Shown here: piece after piece, positions 1 to 6,912 of the stretch
Position numbering within the stretch: the first letter of the stretch is position 1
Layout of the letters: the number at the start of each line of letters is the position of its first letter
Origin: Thiemannella venezuelensis
GTDB lineage: Bacteria; Actinomycetota; Actinomycetes; Streptosporangiales; Streptosporangiaceae
Reading direction: 5' to 3'
DNA length: 64,000 bases
Assembly (NCBI RefSeq): GCF_014203605.1
Contig: NZ_JACHJJ010000011.1
Span: 1 to 64,000 of the forward strand
Position numbers and translations under genes: made by a program
The notes under the pieces: generated by a model
What the model was told of the DNA's origin: nothing
Databases searched by the model: none
Seen by the model: the letters and a program-made list of their open reading frames with translations, nothing else

Positions 1-54
1 GAGCGCCGACAGGCCCTCAAGAACGTCCATCAAGACGGCTATGCTGCCGCGTAG
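1..54 (+). CDS. C-terminal tail of a gene cut by the window edge
   Basis: The first frame is open from base 1 to a TAG stop and reads as the last 17 residues of a protein, ending GYAAA. Too little remains to name a family. It stops 14 bases before the HAD-like gene on the same strand, so the two could be co-transcribed. The call rests only on the open frame and the tight spacing. Confidence 0.35.
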   Translation, partial: ERRQALKNVHQDGYAAA

Positions 55-68
55 TCGCAAGCCCTGAT

Positions 69-689
69 GTGTCTACCGAACCGGGGCAACTCCAGAAGTT
101 CGTCTTCTTCGACTTGGACAACACGCTCGTGAATCTGGACGAGGCGTTCCAGGCATGGACCGCGGAGTTCGTTGAGGAGCACGGTCTTGGGCATGAGGCG
201 GTTGAGTGGCTGCTCGATCTCGACCGGGTGGGCTACCCGCACCGTGAGGTCTTCTTCGGCAAGGTTCGTGAGCACTTCGCCCTATCGGAGTCGGTTGGGG
301 AGCTGTGGAGCGGCTATCGGCAGCTCATGCCGTACCTGGTGCGCTGTCGGCCTGAGGTGATGAACGGGACGGCGGACAACCAGCTTGGCAAGATTCAGCG
401 AACGGGACTGGCCGAGGCCGTCGACGCCTACACGCTCTCGGGACTCGAAGGCATTCGCAAGCCGGATGTCGGCCTGTTCGAGATCGCCGCCCGGCGATGT
501 GGCACGACGCTGGGCGCCGAGGGGTGGATGGTCGGTGACCACCCCGTCGCTGACATCAGTGGAGGACGGGCCGCCGGCCTTCGTACGGTCTGGATCGACC
601 GGGGGACTTGGCCGGGAGAGGAGCACCAAGCTGACCACGTCGTCACGGACGTGCTCCAGGCGATGGAAATCCTGCACGACGAACGCTGA
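69..689 (+). CDS. HAD-family hydrolase (phosphatase-like)
   Basis: The 206-residue product is a soluble haloacid-dehalogenase-fold hydrolase, probably a small-molecule phosphatase of unknown substrate. Motif I is FFDLDNT at residues 13-19, with Asp15 as the predicted nucleophile and Asp17 as acid/base. A Lys in GIRKPD near residue 131 is motif III, and MVGDHPVADI near residue 155 is motif IV, which binds Mg. The cap between motifs I and III is helical, as in the usual C1 subfamily, and the length is normal. GTG at 69 is the start because motif I follows within 15 codons. A degenerate copy of its N-terminus occurs at 9724-9843, so this family has been duplicated or rearranged in the region. 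Confidence 0.88.
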   Translation: MSTEPGQLQKFVFFDLDNTLVNLDEAFQAWTAEFVEEHGLGHEAVEWLLDLDRVGYPHREVFFGKVREHFALSESVGELWSGYRQLMPYLVRCRPEVMNGTADNQLGKIQRTGLAEAVDAYTLSGLEGIRKPDVGLFEIAARRCGTTLGAEGWMVGDHPVADISGGRAAGLRTVWIDRGTWPGEEHQADHVVTDVLQAMEILHDER

Positions 690-845
690 CCGAGGGGCGC
701 GCCGTGGCTCGCGGGGGAGTGCGGTACAGCAGCGCCGTACAGCAACACCGCCTTACGCGGTCACGCGCCACCGGCCCGCATCTACCGCCTGACCAGGACC
801 CGGGTCGCGTGACGTGCATGCCGCCCTTCCCTTGTAAACAGAAGG

Positions 846-1328
846 TCAGGGGCTTGCAGGCCAGAACCGCAGCCGGTACGCCTCCAGTCCTTCGGGAAGG
901 CCTTCTTCTGGGTAGTGGGCACCGGAGCCGGGGCGAACACTCGCGCAAACGAGCCAGGTGCGAGCCTGTTCGCACAGATCGATGATCTTTTCGGAGGAGT
1001 GACCGTGAACTCCGGTCAACCGCAGCTTGCCTGAGCTGGAGTAGAACTCTGCCGTCTCGCTTCTGCTCCACTGGTCGGTGTCGTCGGGTGGCAGGCCGTC
1101 CCAGCGCTCAACGGTGACGTCGACGCTGTGCCAGGACTCAGCCTGGCTGCTGATGATGGCGGCGTTCGCGCCGGCCAGGAACCAGTCGGTCATACTCGCC
1201 CGATCCGCGAGCTCGAAAAGGCCCTCGGTCCCCTCCGGCTGCCCGTTGGCTCCATCAAGGTCGATGACCATGAACTGGCCGAAATCGATCGCGACCGTGT
1301 CTGACAGGCGTTCGATCAGACGGGACAT
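846..1328 (-). CDS. hypothetical protein, immunity-like
   Basis: This 160-residue acidic soluble protein is not assigned to a named family. It contains VDVTVERWDG in the middle and ends with LEAYRLRFWPASP, a Trp-Pro ending that I associate with small actinobacterial proteins found beside polymorphic toxins; that link is from memory. The start is placed at the second Met (1328) because AAGGA lies 5 bases before it; an ATG two codons upstream overlaps that site. The next gene on the same strand encodes a SMI1/KNR4 protein, which fits an immunity role, but no toxin gene is seen nearby. Confidence 0.7.
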   Translation of the reverse strand: MSRLIERLSDTVAIDFGQFMVIDLDGANGQPEGTEGLFELADRASMTDWFLAGANAAIISSQAESWHSVDVTVERWDGLPPDDTDQWSRSETAEFYSSSGKLRLTGVHGHSSEKIIDLCEQARTWLVCASVRPGSGAHYPEEGLPEGLEAYRLRFWPASP

Positions 1329-1647
1329 TGACATCCTTGGCGTGAGGCGGAAGAGGGAAACCGATGCTACCTCTTAATGATCATCGGATGTGGCCAGCCA
1401 TGGTTTCGGATGAGTGTGGTGACAGCAGGACTGACAGCAACGTCCCCGCACCCGGGCTCACCTCGGCCACCGCCCACCATCCTCTGACCACGGTGTCCGG
1501 TGCCCGACAAGGGTGATCGCTCCGCCTGAAAAGTGGACGCTCGTATTGCCGCAGAACTTCCGGCGTCTGATCTCGGCCGTGTGGTAGGTAACTGATGGAT
1601 CCGTTCGCGTCCCGCGAGGAGCGTTACCTGAGGTCGGGCCGGTGGCC
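1329..1647 (-). other. gap of about 320 bases without a convincing gene
   Basis: The stretch lies between two minus-strand genes. Open frames here lack ribosome sites and family-like sequence. The only structure seen is a 7-base inverted repeat, AGGTAAC at 1586-1592 and GTTACCT at 1623-1629, separated by 30 bases. It could hold the promoter of the gene ending at 846, but I cannot identify one. Confidence 0.4.
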
Positions 1648-2334
1648 TCAGCGGACGCCGCGTGACGTCTGATCTTCTGCTGCGTCCAGCCATCGCCGGT
1701 ACCAACGGGCGAACCCGAGCGGCTTTCCATCGTCGGCGGAGAGCGGGCGGAACCCATCGTCGTCGGCGGTGCCGTCCGCCCACATCTGGCCCCGGGCTGG
1801 GCCACTGACCACCAGGGCCTCCCGCAGAGCACAGCCGAGATGGCACAGATACAGCAGCCCGATCGAATGCCGAGTATGGTGGACGACCGCGTCGTGCTGC
1901 TCCCAGTACGCATCCTCGGCCGCATTGAATTCCTCCGCGGAATTGAAGTCTTCCTCGTCAGGCGGTGCGGGCAGACCGTCGGCCGGGTTGAACGCCTCGG
2001 TATGGGGAAACGGCTGGTCCAGCGTGTCCAGGTCCGTGAGGTCGGCGCCGTCACCCTCCCAACGCCACCGTCCGTCCACGTGACGCAAGGGGAAGATCCC
2101 GTAGGCGGGTCCGGCTCCGCCGCGTCCGGCCTGCAGCAGGAAGGACCGGTACTCGCTGGGGAGCTCTATCCGGAGCTGTGCCTCCACCTCAGCAAGGTCA
2201 TCGGCCCTCAGCGGCGGCTCAAGGGTCCAGCCGTGGCTCGCAGAGCCGAACACCGCGTCGGCACCAGGAGCGGCGGACAGTTGTGCAAGCCGTTCGCGTA
2301 CATCTGACCAGTCGGAGTGCGTCACGGTCGGCAC
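1648..2334 (-). CDS. SMI1/KNR4 (SUKH) family protein
   Basis: This is a 228-residue SMI1/KNR4-fold protein. SUKH proteins in bacteria are mostly immunity proteins against contact-dependent or secreted polymorphic toxins. The family signature is near residues 45-75: LAEVEAQLRIELPSEYRSFL, then QAGRGGAGPAYGIFPL, matching the usual E-x-LPxxYxxFL...GGxGPxxGhhPL pattern. The C-terminal half is acidic and ends with a Trp-rich stretch. GTG at 2334 is the longest start; a second GTG lies three codons in, and neither has a clear ribosome site. No cognate toxin is visible, so it may be an orphan immunity gene. Confidence 0.85.
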   Translation of the reverse strand: MPTVTHSDWSDVRERLAQLSAAPGADAVFGSASHGWTLEPPLRADDLAEVEAQLRIELPSEYRSFLLQAGRGGAGPAYGIFPLRHVDGRWRWEGDGADLTDLDTLDQPFPHTEAFNPADGLPAPPDEEDFNSAEEFNAAEDAYWEQHDAVVHHTRHSIGLLYLCHLGCALREALVVSGPARGQMWADGTADDDGFRPLSADDGKPLGFARWYRRWLDAAEDQTSRGVR

Positions 2335-2422
2335 GATACAAGCGTGAGTGGCCCGCCCCTATCCATGCGCTGGTCGCGACGGCTCGGGCGGTAGGCATGG
2401 TGATGGATGGGATACTCGCTGA

Positions 2423-2809
2423 GTGCCGCTCTACATTCCTCGTGAGAACACTGGTTACCTCGGCGGCGCCGTGCCGACGCTAGTTCTTGTCTCGACTGAC
2501 CCGGTCGAGAAGCTTCCCGTTTTTCAGCTCGATGCGGGCAGGCCGTTGCCCTGTGACGGCTGGTGTATCCTCGCTGGCCTGACCGCCTCGGTGGTCGACG
2601 GTCCTGATGATGCCGGGATCTTCGTTGATGGTATGACCTCTCCCGAGGAGGCCGAAGAGCGCTTCGCATGGCTGGAAGCCGTGGACCGAGCCGGTGGTGC
2701 GGTCGTGCTGGTCGTCGACTCGCACAGCACGGTGGACGACTGGGCGGCCCTGGCCGCCGGTGGGAAGGCCCAGGGCGGGTTCGTGCCTGCGGTGCAGCGG
2801 ACCGGTTGA
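2423..2809 (+). CDS. hypothetical protein
   Basis: This frame encodes 128 residues of unknown function. It is moderately acidic and soluble, with EEAEERFAWLEAVDRAGGAVVLVVDS resembling the helix-strand pattern of a small alpha/beta fold. The N-terminal 17 residues are less convincing as coding sequence, so a GTG at 2474 giving a 111-residue protein is an alternative. It is divergent from the SMI1/KNR4 gene. I recognise no family. Confidence 0.55.
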   Translation: MPLYIPRENTGYLGGAVPTLVLVSTDPVEKLPVFQLDAGRPLPCDGWCILAGLTASVVDGPDDAGIFVDGMTSPEEAEERFAWLEAVDRAGGAVVLVVDSHSTVDDWAALAAGGKAQGGFVPAVQRTG

Positions 2810-2892
2810 CCTCTGAGCGGCGGCACCGGCAGCCGTCTCGGGAGGGCTGAGGCCTGGCCGATCTTACTAACAACGTTCATGGACGTCGGTGT

Positions 2893-2997
2893 ATGCCGAT
2901 GGAACTCGATCAAGCTGAAGAGGTCATTGAGCAGGCGCTTCTGACGGCGATGGACGCCCGTGGACGAGCCCGAACTGGCTACGGATCAGATGGCTAG
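2893..2997 (+). pseudogene. 34-codon fragment, possible N-terminus of a lost gene
   Basis: A short frame with ATG at 2893 encodes MPMELDQAEEVIEQALLTAM followed by 14 more residues and a TAG that overlaps the end of the convergent HNH gene. The Glu/Ala-rich helical character looks coding rather than random. Its abrupt end against the HNH gene suggests the 5' remnant of a gene cut off when the HNH gene arrived. No ribosome site is obvious. It could also be chance. Confidence 0.3.
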
Positions 2998-4016
2998 GAC
3001 GCGGTGTGCATGCTTGTGGGTGGTGTCCACACAGCTGGCAGTAGTTCTGTCGCCTGCTGGTAGGCGCGCTTGAGGGTGGCGTGCCGGACGGTCACGGTTG
3101 CGCCGGTCTGGGCCATGAGGACCTCGCGCAGCGGGTGACGCGATTCGATGAGGTCGTTGTTGCGCTGCTCCAGCCAGGTCATCCAGGTCTCGTGCGGGGC
3201 CCGGTCCCGCTTGGCGTCGTTGCAGGGCTTGCACGACAGCACCAGGTTCCAGACGGCATCGACGTCGGGGCCGGCCCAGGAGCGGGTGAGCAGCTTCCAC
3301 GGCAGGACGTGCTCGACCACCGGTCCGGAGCCCGTGCTCTCCTGGGTCATGAGCCGGTCGCAGTAGGCGCAGCGGCCGTCCTGGTAGCCGTTGAGGGCGG
3401 CGACGACGCCGGTGACGCTTCTGCGGCGCTGCTTGGTCTGCAGGACCAGGTGCTGGGTGCCGGGGTCGTAGACCAGCGCGGGAGCCAGGACGGCCCCGGC
3501 GACGCCGGTCGCCCACGCGGTTTCCACCAGCCGCCAGCGGGCGGCGGTCTCGACGTCAAGAGCGGGAGCGTGCACCGACCGGGCCAGCTCAAGGAGCTCA
3601 TCGCGCAGCACCAGGCCCGGGGCGACAGCGTGCCTGCGCCGGTCCTCGTAGTAGCGCACCGGTGCCGGGGCGCCGCCGAGCTGGGGGAAGGCGTCGATGA
3701 CGTTGGCGAAGCCGAGCCGCACAGTCCGCGCGTACAGGGCGTCGCGGTCGAGGTCGCCGGCGTTGAAGTCGCGGCAGGCATCCAGGAACCGGCTGCGGCC
3801 GGAGATGTTCTGGCGGGGCTGGCGCTCCAGGGCCTGGCAGAGCAGCTCGGCGTAGCGCGGCGCGAGCTCCTCCAGGGTGACGTGGGTGCGGCCGGTGGCG
3901 GCGGTCTCCAGCAGGGTCGCGCCGAAGGCGAACTTGTAGGTGGCCGAGTTGGCGCCGTACAGCACGATGGCACGCCATACGCTTTCGGCGGTGACCACAC
4001 CGCGTCGGTAATCCAC
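2994..4016 (-). CDS. HNH endonuclease
   Basis: This is a 340-residue predicted nuclease. The N-terminal part contains LYGANSATYKFAFGATLLE, then FLDACRDFN and GFANVIDAFPQLG, typical of a large actinobacterial HNH family. The C-terminal HNH core has CAYCDRLM (first Cys pair), VVEHVLPWKLL (catalytic His region), and VWNLVLSCKPCNDAKRDR (Asn and second Cys pair). Zn ligands and catalytic residues are all present. GTG at 4016 is preferred because upstream sequence is antisense to the neighbouring MazG-like gene; GTG at 3998 is an alternative and neither has a Shine-Dalgarno. Its start lies only 30 bases from the divergent gene's TTG start. The role may be phage or plasmid defence, which is inference. 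Confidence 0.88.
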   Translation of the reverse strand: MDYRRGVVTAESVWRAIVLYGANSATYKFAFGATLLETAATGRTHVTLEELAPRYAELLCQALERQPRQNISGRSRFLDACRDFNAGDLDRDALYARTVRLGFANVIDAFPQLGGAPAPVRYYEDRRRHAVAPGLVLRDELLELARSVHAPALDVETAARWRLVETAWATGVAGAVLAPALVYDPGTQHLVLQTKQRRRSVTGVVAALNGYQDGRCAYCDRLMTQESTGSGPVVEHVLPWKLLTRSWAGPDVDAVWNLVLSCKPCNDAKRDRAPHETWMTWLEQRNNDLIESRHPLREVLMAQTGATVTVRHATLKRAYQQATELLPAVWTPPTSMHTAS

Positions 4017-4046
4017 GTGGGCAGTATCGGCCAGGAGGGTGACATT

Positions 4047-4385
4047 TTGAGCCAGGGTCAGCGGATCGTCTACGGCAAGCTGGTCCGGGACCGGATCCCG
4101 GAGATCATCGAGGCCGCTGGCAAGACGGCCACGGTCCGCGTCCTCGACGAGGCCGAACTGGTTCCCGCGCTGACCGCCAAGCTCGCCGAGGAGGCCGAAG
4201 AGTTGCGCCAGGCTGAGCCCGGCGATCGTCTGGGGGAGTTGGCCGACATCCACGAGGTGTTGATGGCCCTCACCGAGGTCCTCGGGTTCTCCGACGAACA
4301 GGTCCAGGAGGCGGCGCGTCGTAAGCGGGTCGAGCGGGGCGGCTTCAGCCGCCGCCTGTGGCTGGACGAGGTCACGACCGAGTGA
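4047..4385 (+). CDS. MazG-like / phosphoribosyl-ATP pyrophosphohydrolase-like protein
   Basis: The 112-residue all-alpha protein has YGKLVRDRIPEII at the N-terminus and the MazG-type metal site EEAEELRQA, followed by ELADIHEVLMALTEVLG, which supplies the ExxE and ExxD ligands. Members hydrolyse the alpha-beta bond of nucleoside triphosphates or related pyrophosphates. The start is a TTG at 4047 because AGGAGGG at 4033-4039 lies 7 bases upstream; a longer reading of the frame is antisense to the HNH gene. The C-terminal KRVERGGFSRRLWL is typical of small standalone members. It is divergent from the HNH endonuclease with a 30-base gap, which suggests joint control. Confidence 0.85.
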   Translation: MSQGQRIVYGKLVRDRIPEIIEAAGKTATVRVLDEAELVPALTAKLAEEAEELRQAEPGDRLGELADIHEVLMALTEVLGFSDEQVQEAARRKRVERGGFSRRLWLDEVTTE

Positions 4386-4439
4386 ACCATGCCGATCTCC
4401 GGCAGGGCCCGGCGGCCGGTCGCTCGCTTCGGGAACCGG

Positions 4440-4946
4440 TCATCTCCGCATGAACGGGACTCCGTAGGAAGGCGGATCTCTGCTCATCATGTCGGCCAGG
4501 TCGTCCTCGCTAAGATCCAGGGTGAAGGTGCTGCCCGCCCGCTGCGGATCCCAGCCGCGTTCCAGGGCCGTCCGTATGATCGCCGCCACGAGCGCTGGCC
4601 GTACGGTCGTGGTGCGCTCCCCGAGCCAGGCGTCCGGCCGGGCGAAGGGAAGCGCCACCAGGAGCACGCGGCCCGGCCTCCCGGCTGCCTCGACAGAGAA
4701 GGTCAGTGGCCCCCAGCCGTTCCCCTGGCAGTACGTGGGCTTGCGGCGGATCCGCCAGCGGTAGGCGTCGCCGTCGACCGTGATGAGCCGCGAGCCCTTC
4801 TTGGGGATCGCCGTGGGGTAGCCTCCGTCGTTGTTCCGTGAGAGCCCGGAGAGCAGCAAGGGGTGACATCGGACGCCCGTAAGCGTAATCCCGGGCCAGT
4901 GGCGTGATCGAGCCGTTTTCGCAGCTGACGGGTACTGGTAGACCAC
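4440..4946 (-). CDS. conserved hypothetical protein
   Basis: The product (up to 168 residues) has a conserved-looking core from IPKKGSRLITVDGDAYRWRI through RPDAWLGERTTTVRPALVAA and ALERGWDPQRAG to FTLDLSEDD. I know this pattern from actinobacterial hypothetical proteins but no function. The first 45 codons from the ATG at 4946 do not look like the family. The true start may be close to IPKK, where GGAGG precedes an ACG codon but no standard start; a TTG about 20 codons upstream is the other choice. It may have lost its original start codon. It is soluble and small. Confidence 0.7.
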   Translation of the reverse strand: MVYQYPSAAKTARSRHWPGITLTGVRCHPLLLSGLSRNNDGGYPTAIPKKGSRLITVDGDAYRWRIRRKPTYCQGNGWGPLTFSVEAAGRPGRVLLVALPFARPDAWLGERTTTVRPALVAAIIRTALERGWDPQRAGSTFTLDLSEDDLADMMSRDPPSYGVPFMRR

Positions 4947-4978
4947 TCAGAACCGCAAGGGTGCAAGGGGCAGGTCCC

Positions 4979-5524
4979 TCACTGAGGCCGCCGATCCGTT
5001 GTCCGGAATGCGATCGTCCCCCGCACGGCCATGCCCGTTGCGATTCCGTAACTGAGGGCGAGGGCCAGGCTGACGGACACCTCCCCGAGGGCGATCCACA
5101 TACCGCATGTGGCGGCGGTCGTCTCCAGATGGGAAAGGCTCTCCATCAGGAGACAAGCGGACAGAAGGCCGACCGGCACGGTCACGACACCGCCGATGAC
5201 GGCACCCGGAGTACGGCCGGCCAGGGCGACGGCGAGCCCTCCGATGACCATGAGAACGGGTGGAAACCACATGATCTCGGCGGGGACGCCACCGAAGACG
5301 TTCAGCTCTCTCCACCATTGCAGGACCGCGGACGACGACTCCGACGGCCAGGACCGCACCCCACTGTTGAGGACCGCGCAGACGGCGAAGTGATGGGTGG
5401 CCGCCTCCCGCAGCACGACGTACAGGACCGGCGCCAGGACGCTCATCCCGAACGCGCCGAACCACCAACGCATGCCGCGTTGCCGCGATGTCGTCGACTG
5501 TCTGGGCACAGGGATGCTCCTCAT
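4979..5524 (-). CDS. hypothetical membrane protein
   Basis: This 181-residue protein has about four hydrophobic segments: residues 20-40 after a basic N-terminus, 85-105, 108-130 and 143-165. A Trp/Ser/Glu-rich loop between the first two is probably outside. No enzyme motif is visible and I recognise no family. The ATG at 5524 lacks a strong ribosome site. It sits upstream of the 4440-4946 gene on the same strand with a 32-base gap, so the two may form an operon. Confidence 0.65.
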   Translation of the reverse strand: MRSIPVPRQSTTSRQRGMRWWFGAFGMSVLAPVLYVVLREAATHHFAVCAVLNSGVRSWPSESSSAVLQWWRELNVFGGVPAEIMWFPPVLMVIGGLAVALAGRTPGAVIGGVVTVPVGLLSACLLMESLSHLETTAATCGMWIALGEVSVSLALALSYGIATGMAVRGTIAFRTTDRRPQ

Positions 5525-5607
5525 CGGGAAACGGGGAGGTCACGGTAGCAGCGGCTGGTGGTCTGTGGGGTGCCAGCACCGCCCTGGACAGGTGCGATAG
5601 TCGAGTA

Positions 5608-6021
5608 GTGGATCTTTCCCGCCTGGAACGTCAGCGCCTGGTCGCGGTCACCGCGGCCATGTTCACCCATGGAACCGATACCCCCGAACTCCTGCACGTC
5701 TGGCTCCACCTGGAATCGGTGACCGTTCTGGTCGACGTCGCGCCTGACTGGGAGCTGCGGATCAGGCCGGACGAGCCGGGGGAGAGCTACGCGATGCCGG
5801 GTCTCGGCAGCCGCGTCGACATCGTTCCCGCTCCTGCCGATGTTCCCTTCACGTGGCGTGTCGGAGAAGGGCTTGTGCACGTGATGGAGAAGTTCGACAC
5901 CACGGATCCCGCCCAGCGCGTGGAGGCGCTGTTCGTCTTCGATGGGGGAAGCGTGGTCGCGTGGAGCTTCGGGGGTGACCTGCACCTGGCCGGCGGTGAG
6001 TCGTCGGGATCGCTGGAGTGA
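5608..6021 (+). CDS. hypothetical protein
   Basis: GTG at 5608 begins a 137-residue acidic protein with alternating hydrophobic strands (LLHVWLHLESVTVLVDVAPD, then VEALFVFDGGSVVAWSFGGD), suggesting a small beta-rich fold. I recognise no family. The start is chosen because the upstream frame turns low in coding character; no strong Shine-Dalgarno is present. It is followed by a repeat and a hairpin at 6067-6177. Size and setting among immunity-type genes would fit an immunity protein, but nothing in the sequence shows this. Confidence 0.6.
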   Translation: MDLSRLERQRLVAVTAAMFTHGTDTPELLHVWLHLESVTVLVDVAPDWELRIRPDEPGESYAMPGLGSRVDIVPAPADVPFTWRVGEGLVHVMEKFDTTDPAQRVEALFVFDGGSVVAWSFGGDLHLAGGESSGSLE

Positions 6022-6066
6022 CCGCTCACAGTTGAGATCGCGTGCCCTCGCTGGAGGGACAGCGCA

Positions 6067-6085
6067 GGGCACATCCAGGGCACAT
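6067..6085 (+). repeat. paired GGGCACAT direct repeat, left copy
   Basis: GGGCACAT occurs twice, at 6067-6074 and 6078-6085, with an 11-base period. The same doublet with the same period recurs at 6760-6778, so the two doublets flank the gene at 6330-6710. This arrangement resembles junctions left by integrative elements in actinobacteria. Confidence 0.55.
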
Positions 6086-6135
6086 GACCGGGAGAAACCC
6101 CGAGGATCAGCGGAAGACGCCGAGAGATGAAAACG

Positions 6136-6177
6136 CGCCCTGACCAGGCCTGCCGTACCTAGGACCTGGTCAGGGCG
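6136..6177 (+). terminator. 13-bp perfect inverted repeat, probable terminator
   Basis: CGCCCTGACCAGG at 6136-6148 pairs perfectly with CCTGGTCAGGGCG at 6165-6177 across a 16-base loop. It lies downstream of the gene ending at 6021, with no T-run, as is common for actinobacterial terminators. The rest of 6022-6329, about 300 bases without a gene, shows only this and the GGGCACAT doublet. Confidence 0.5.
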
Positions 6178-6329
6178 GTGGCGTTCGCGCTACATCAACA
6201 AGCGCGGGAAGTCCGTAGGGTGCATGTCCGGTAGGCCGACGGCGGAACCCAGCTCGGCGGAAATCGGCTCGATCTCGCCGACGACGGACGGGTAGCTTCT
6301 TGATCAGAGCAACCTGAGCCCATGGAGGG

Positions 6330-6710
6330 ATGTTGAGGCGTAGGAGTCCGCAGGAGAAGAAGCGCCTGAGTTATGCCAAGGACCGCCGCAACGCCTACGG
6401 AGAGAACGACAAGAGCTCCCGTAAGAACATCCGGCGCAACAAACGCGCTCCTCATCGGGCGAACAGGCACCGGGTGCGCCAGGTCCTCGAAGCGGCCGTC
6501 GGCGCCGTCGATGAGGGCGCCGAGGAGGAGGTCGAGCGGCGGCTGCTGGCGAAGCGGCCGAAGTCCTGGGAGAAGTCCCCGGACGCGCCTCTGGGAGAGA
6601 TCGTTCAGTACACCCTGCGGCGGCGGATGACGCTGGGGACCGGTGATTCGGGGCGGGACGCCGCTCGTCTGGAGCACGTCCGTCGGCGGACTCGGCAGTC
6701 GGCCGACTGA
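6330..6710 (+). CDS. conserved hypothetical basic protein
   Basis: The 126-residue protein is very basic at the N-terminus (SPQEKKRLSYAKDRRNAYGE, then SRKNIRRNKRAPHRANRHR) and has a helical middle with RLLAKRPKSWEKSPDAPLGE. I associate this pattern with a small actinobacterial family often found near mobile DNA; its function is unknown, and the charge suggests nucleic-acid binding. ATG at 6330 directly follows GGAGGG, which is too close; the TTG at 6333 would give slightly better spacing. It is flanked by paired GGGCACAT repeats, so it may be cargo of a former element. Confidence 0.75.
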   Translation: MLRRRSPQEKKRLSYAKDRRNAYGENDKSSRKNIRRNKRAPHRANRHRVRQVLEAAVGAVDEGAEEEVERRLLAKRPKSWEKSPDAPLGEIVQYTLRRRMTLGTGDSGRDAARLEHVRRRTRQSAD

Positions 6711-6759
6711 GCATGCCTCGTTCGGGCACGGCGGCTCGTCTCCCAAGAGGCTCGGCTGA

Positions 6760-6778
6760 GGGCACATCGGGGGCACAT
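6760..6778 (+). repeat. paired GGGCACAT direct repeat, right copy
   Basis: GGGCACAT at 6760-6767 and again at 6771-6778 repeats the 11-base-period doublet seen at 6067-6085. It lies 49 bases after the stop of the basic protein gene. Confidence 0.55.
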
Positions 6779-6849
6779 CGCGTCCGCAGACCGTGGCAGG
6801 CAACGGCAAATGACGAAGACGTTCCCGCAGCTCAATAGCCTGATCGCGG

Positions 6850-6879
6850 ATTCCGCCGCAGGTCGCGGGTTGGCGGAAT
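6850..6879. terminator. 8-bp hairpin between convergent genes
   Basis: ATTCCGCC at 6850-6857 pairs with GGCGGAAT at 6872-6879 across 14 bases. It lies between the convergent genes ending at 6710 and 6913 and could terminate either. No T-run is present. Confidence 0.4.
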
Positions 6880-6912
6880 TAGAACCCGGCCTACAGGCCG
6901 ACTCGTCCGCCT

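Noticed and set aside
1500-1646. Sequence near 1530 considered as an insertion-sequence remnant
   Set aside because: No terminal inverted repeats, target duplication or transposase motif could be seen; the impression rested on a short string only.
6831-6895. Stem-loop near 6850 considered as a tRNA
   Set aside because: It lacks the D arm, anticodon stem and T-loop TTC sequence; a plain hairpin between convergent genes explains it better.
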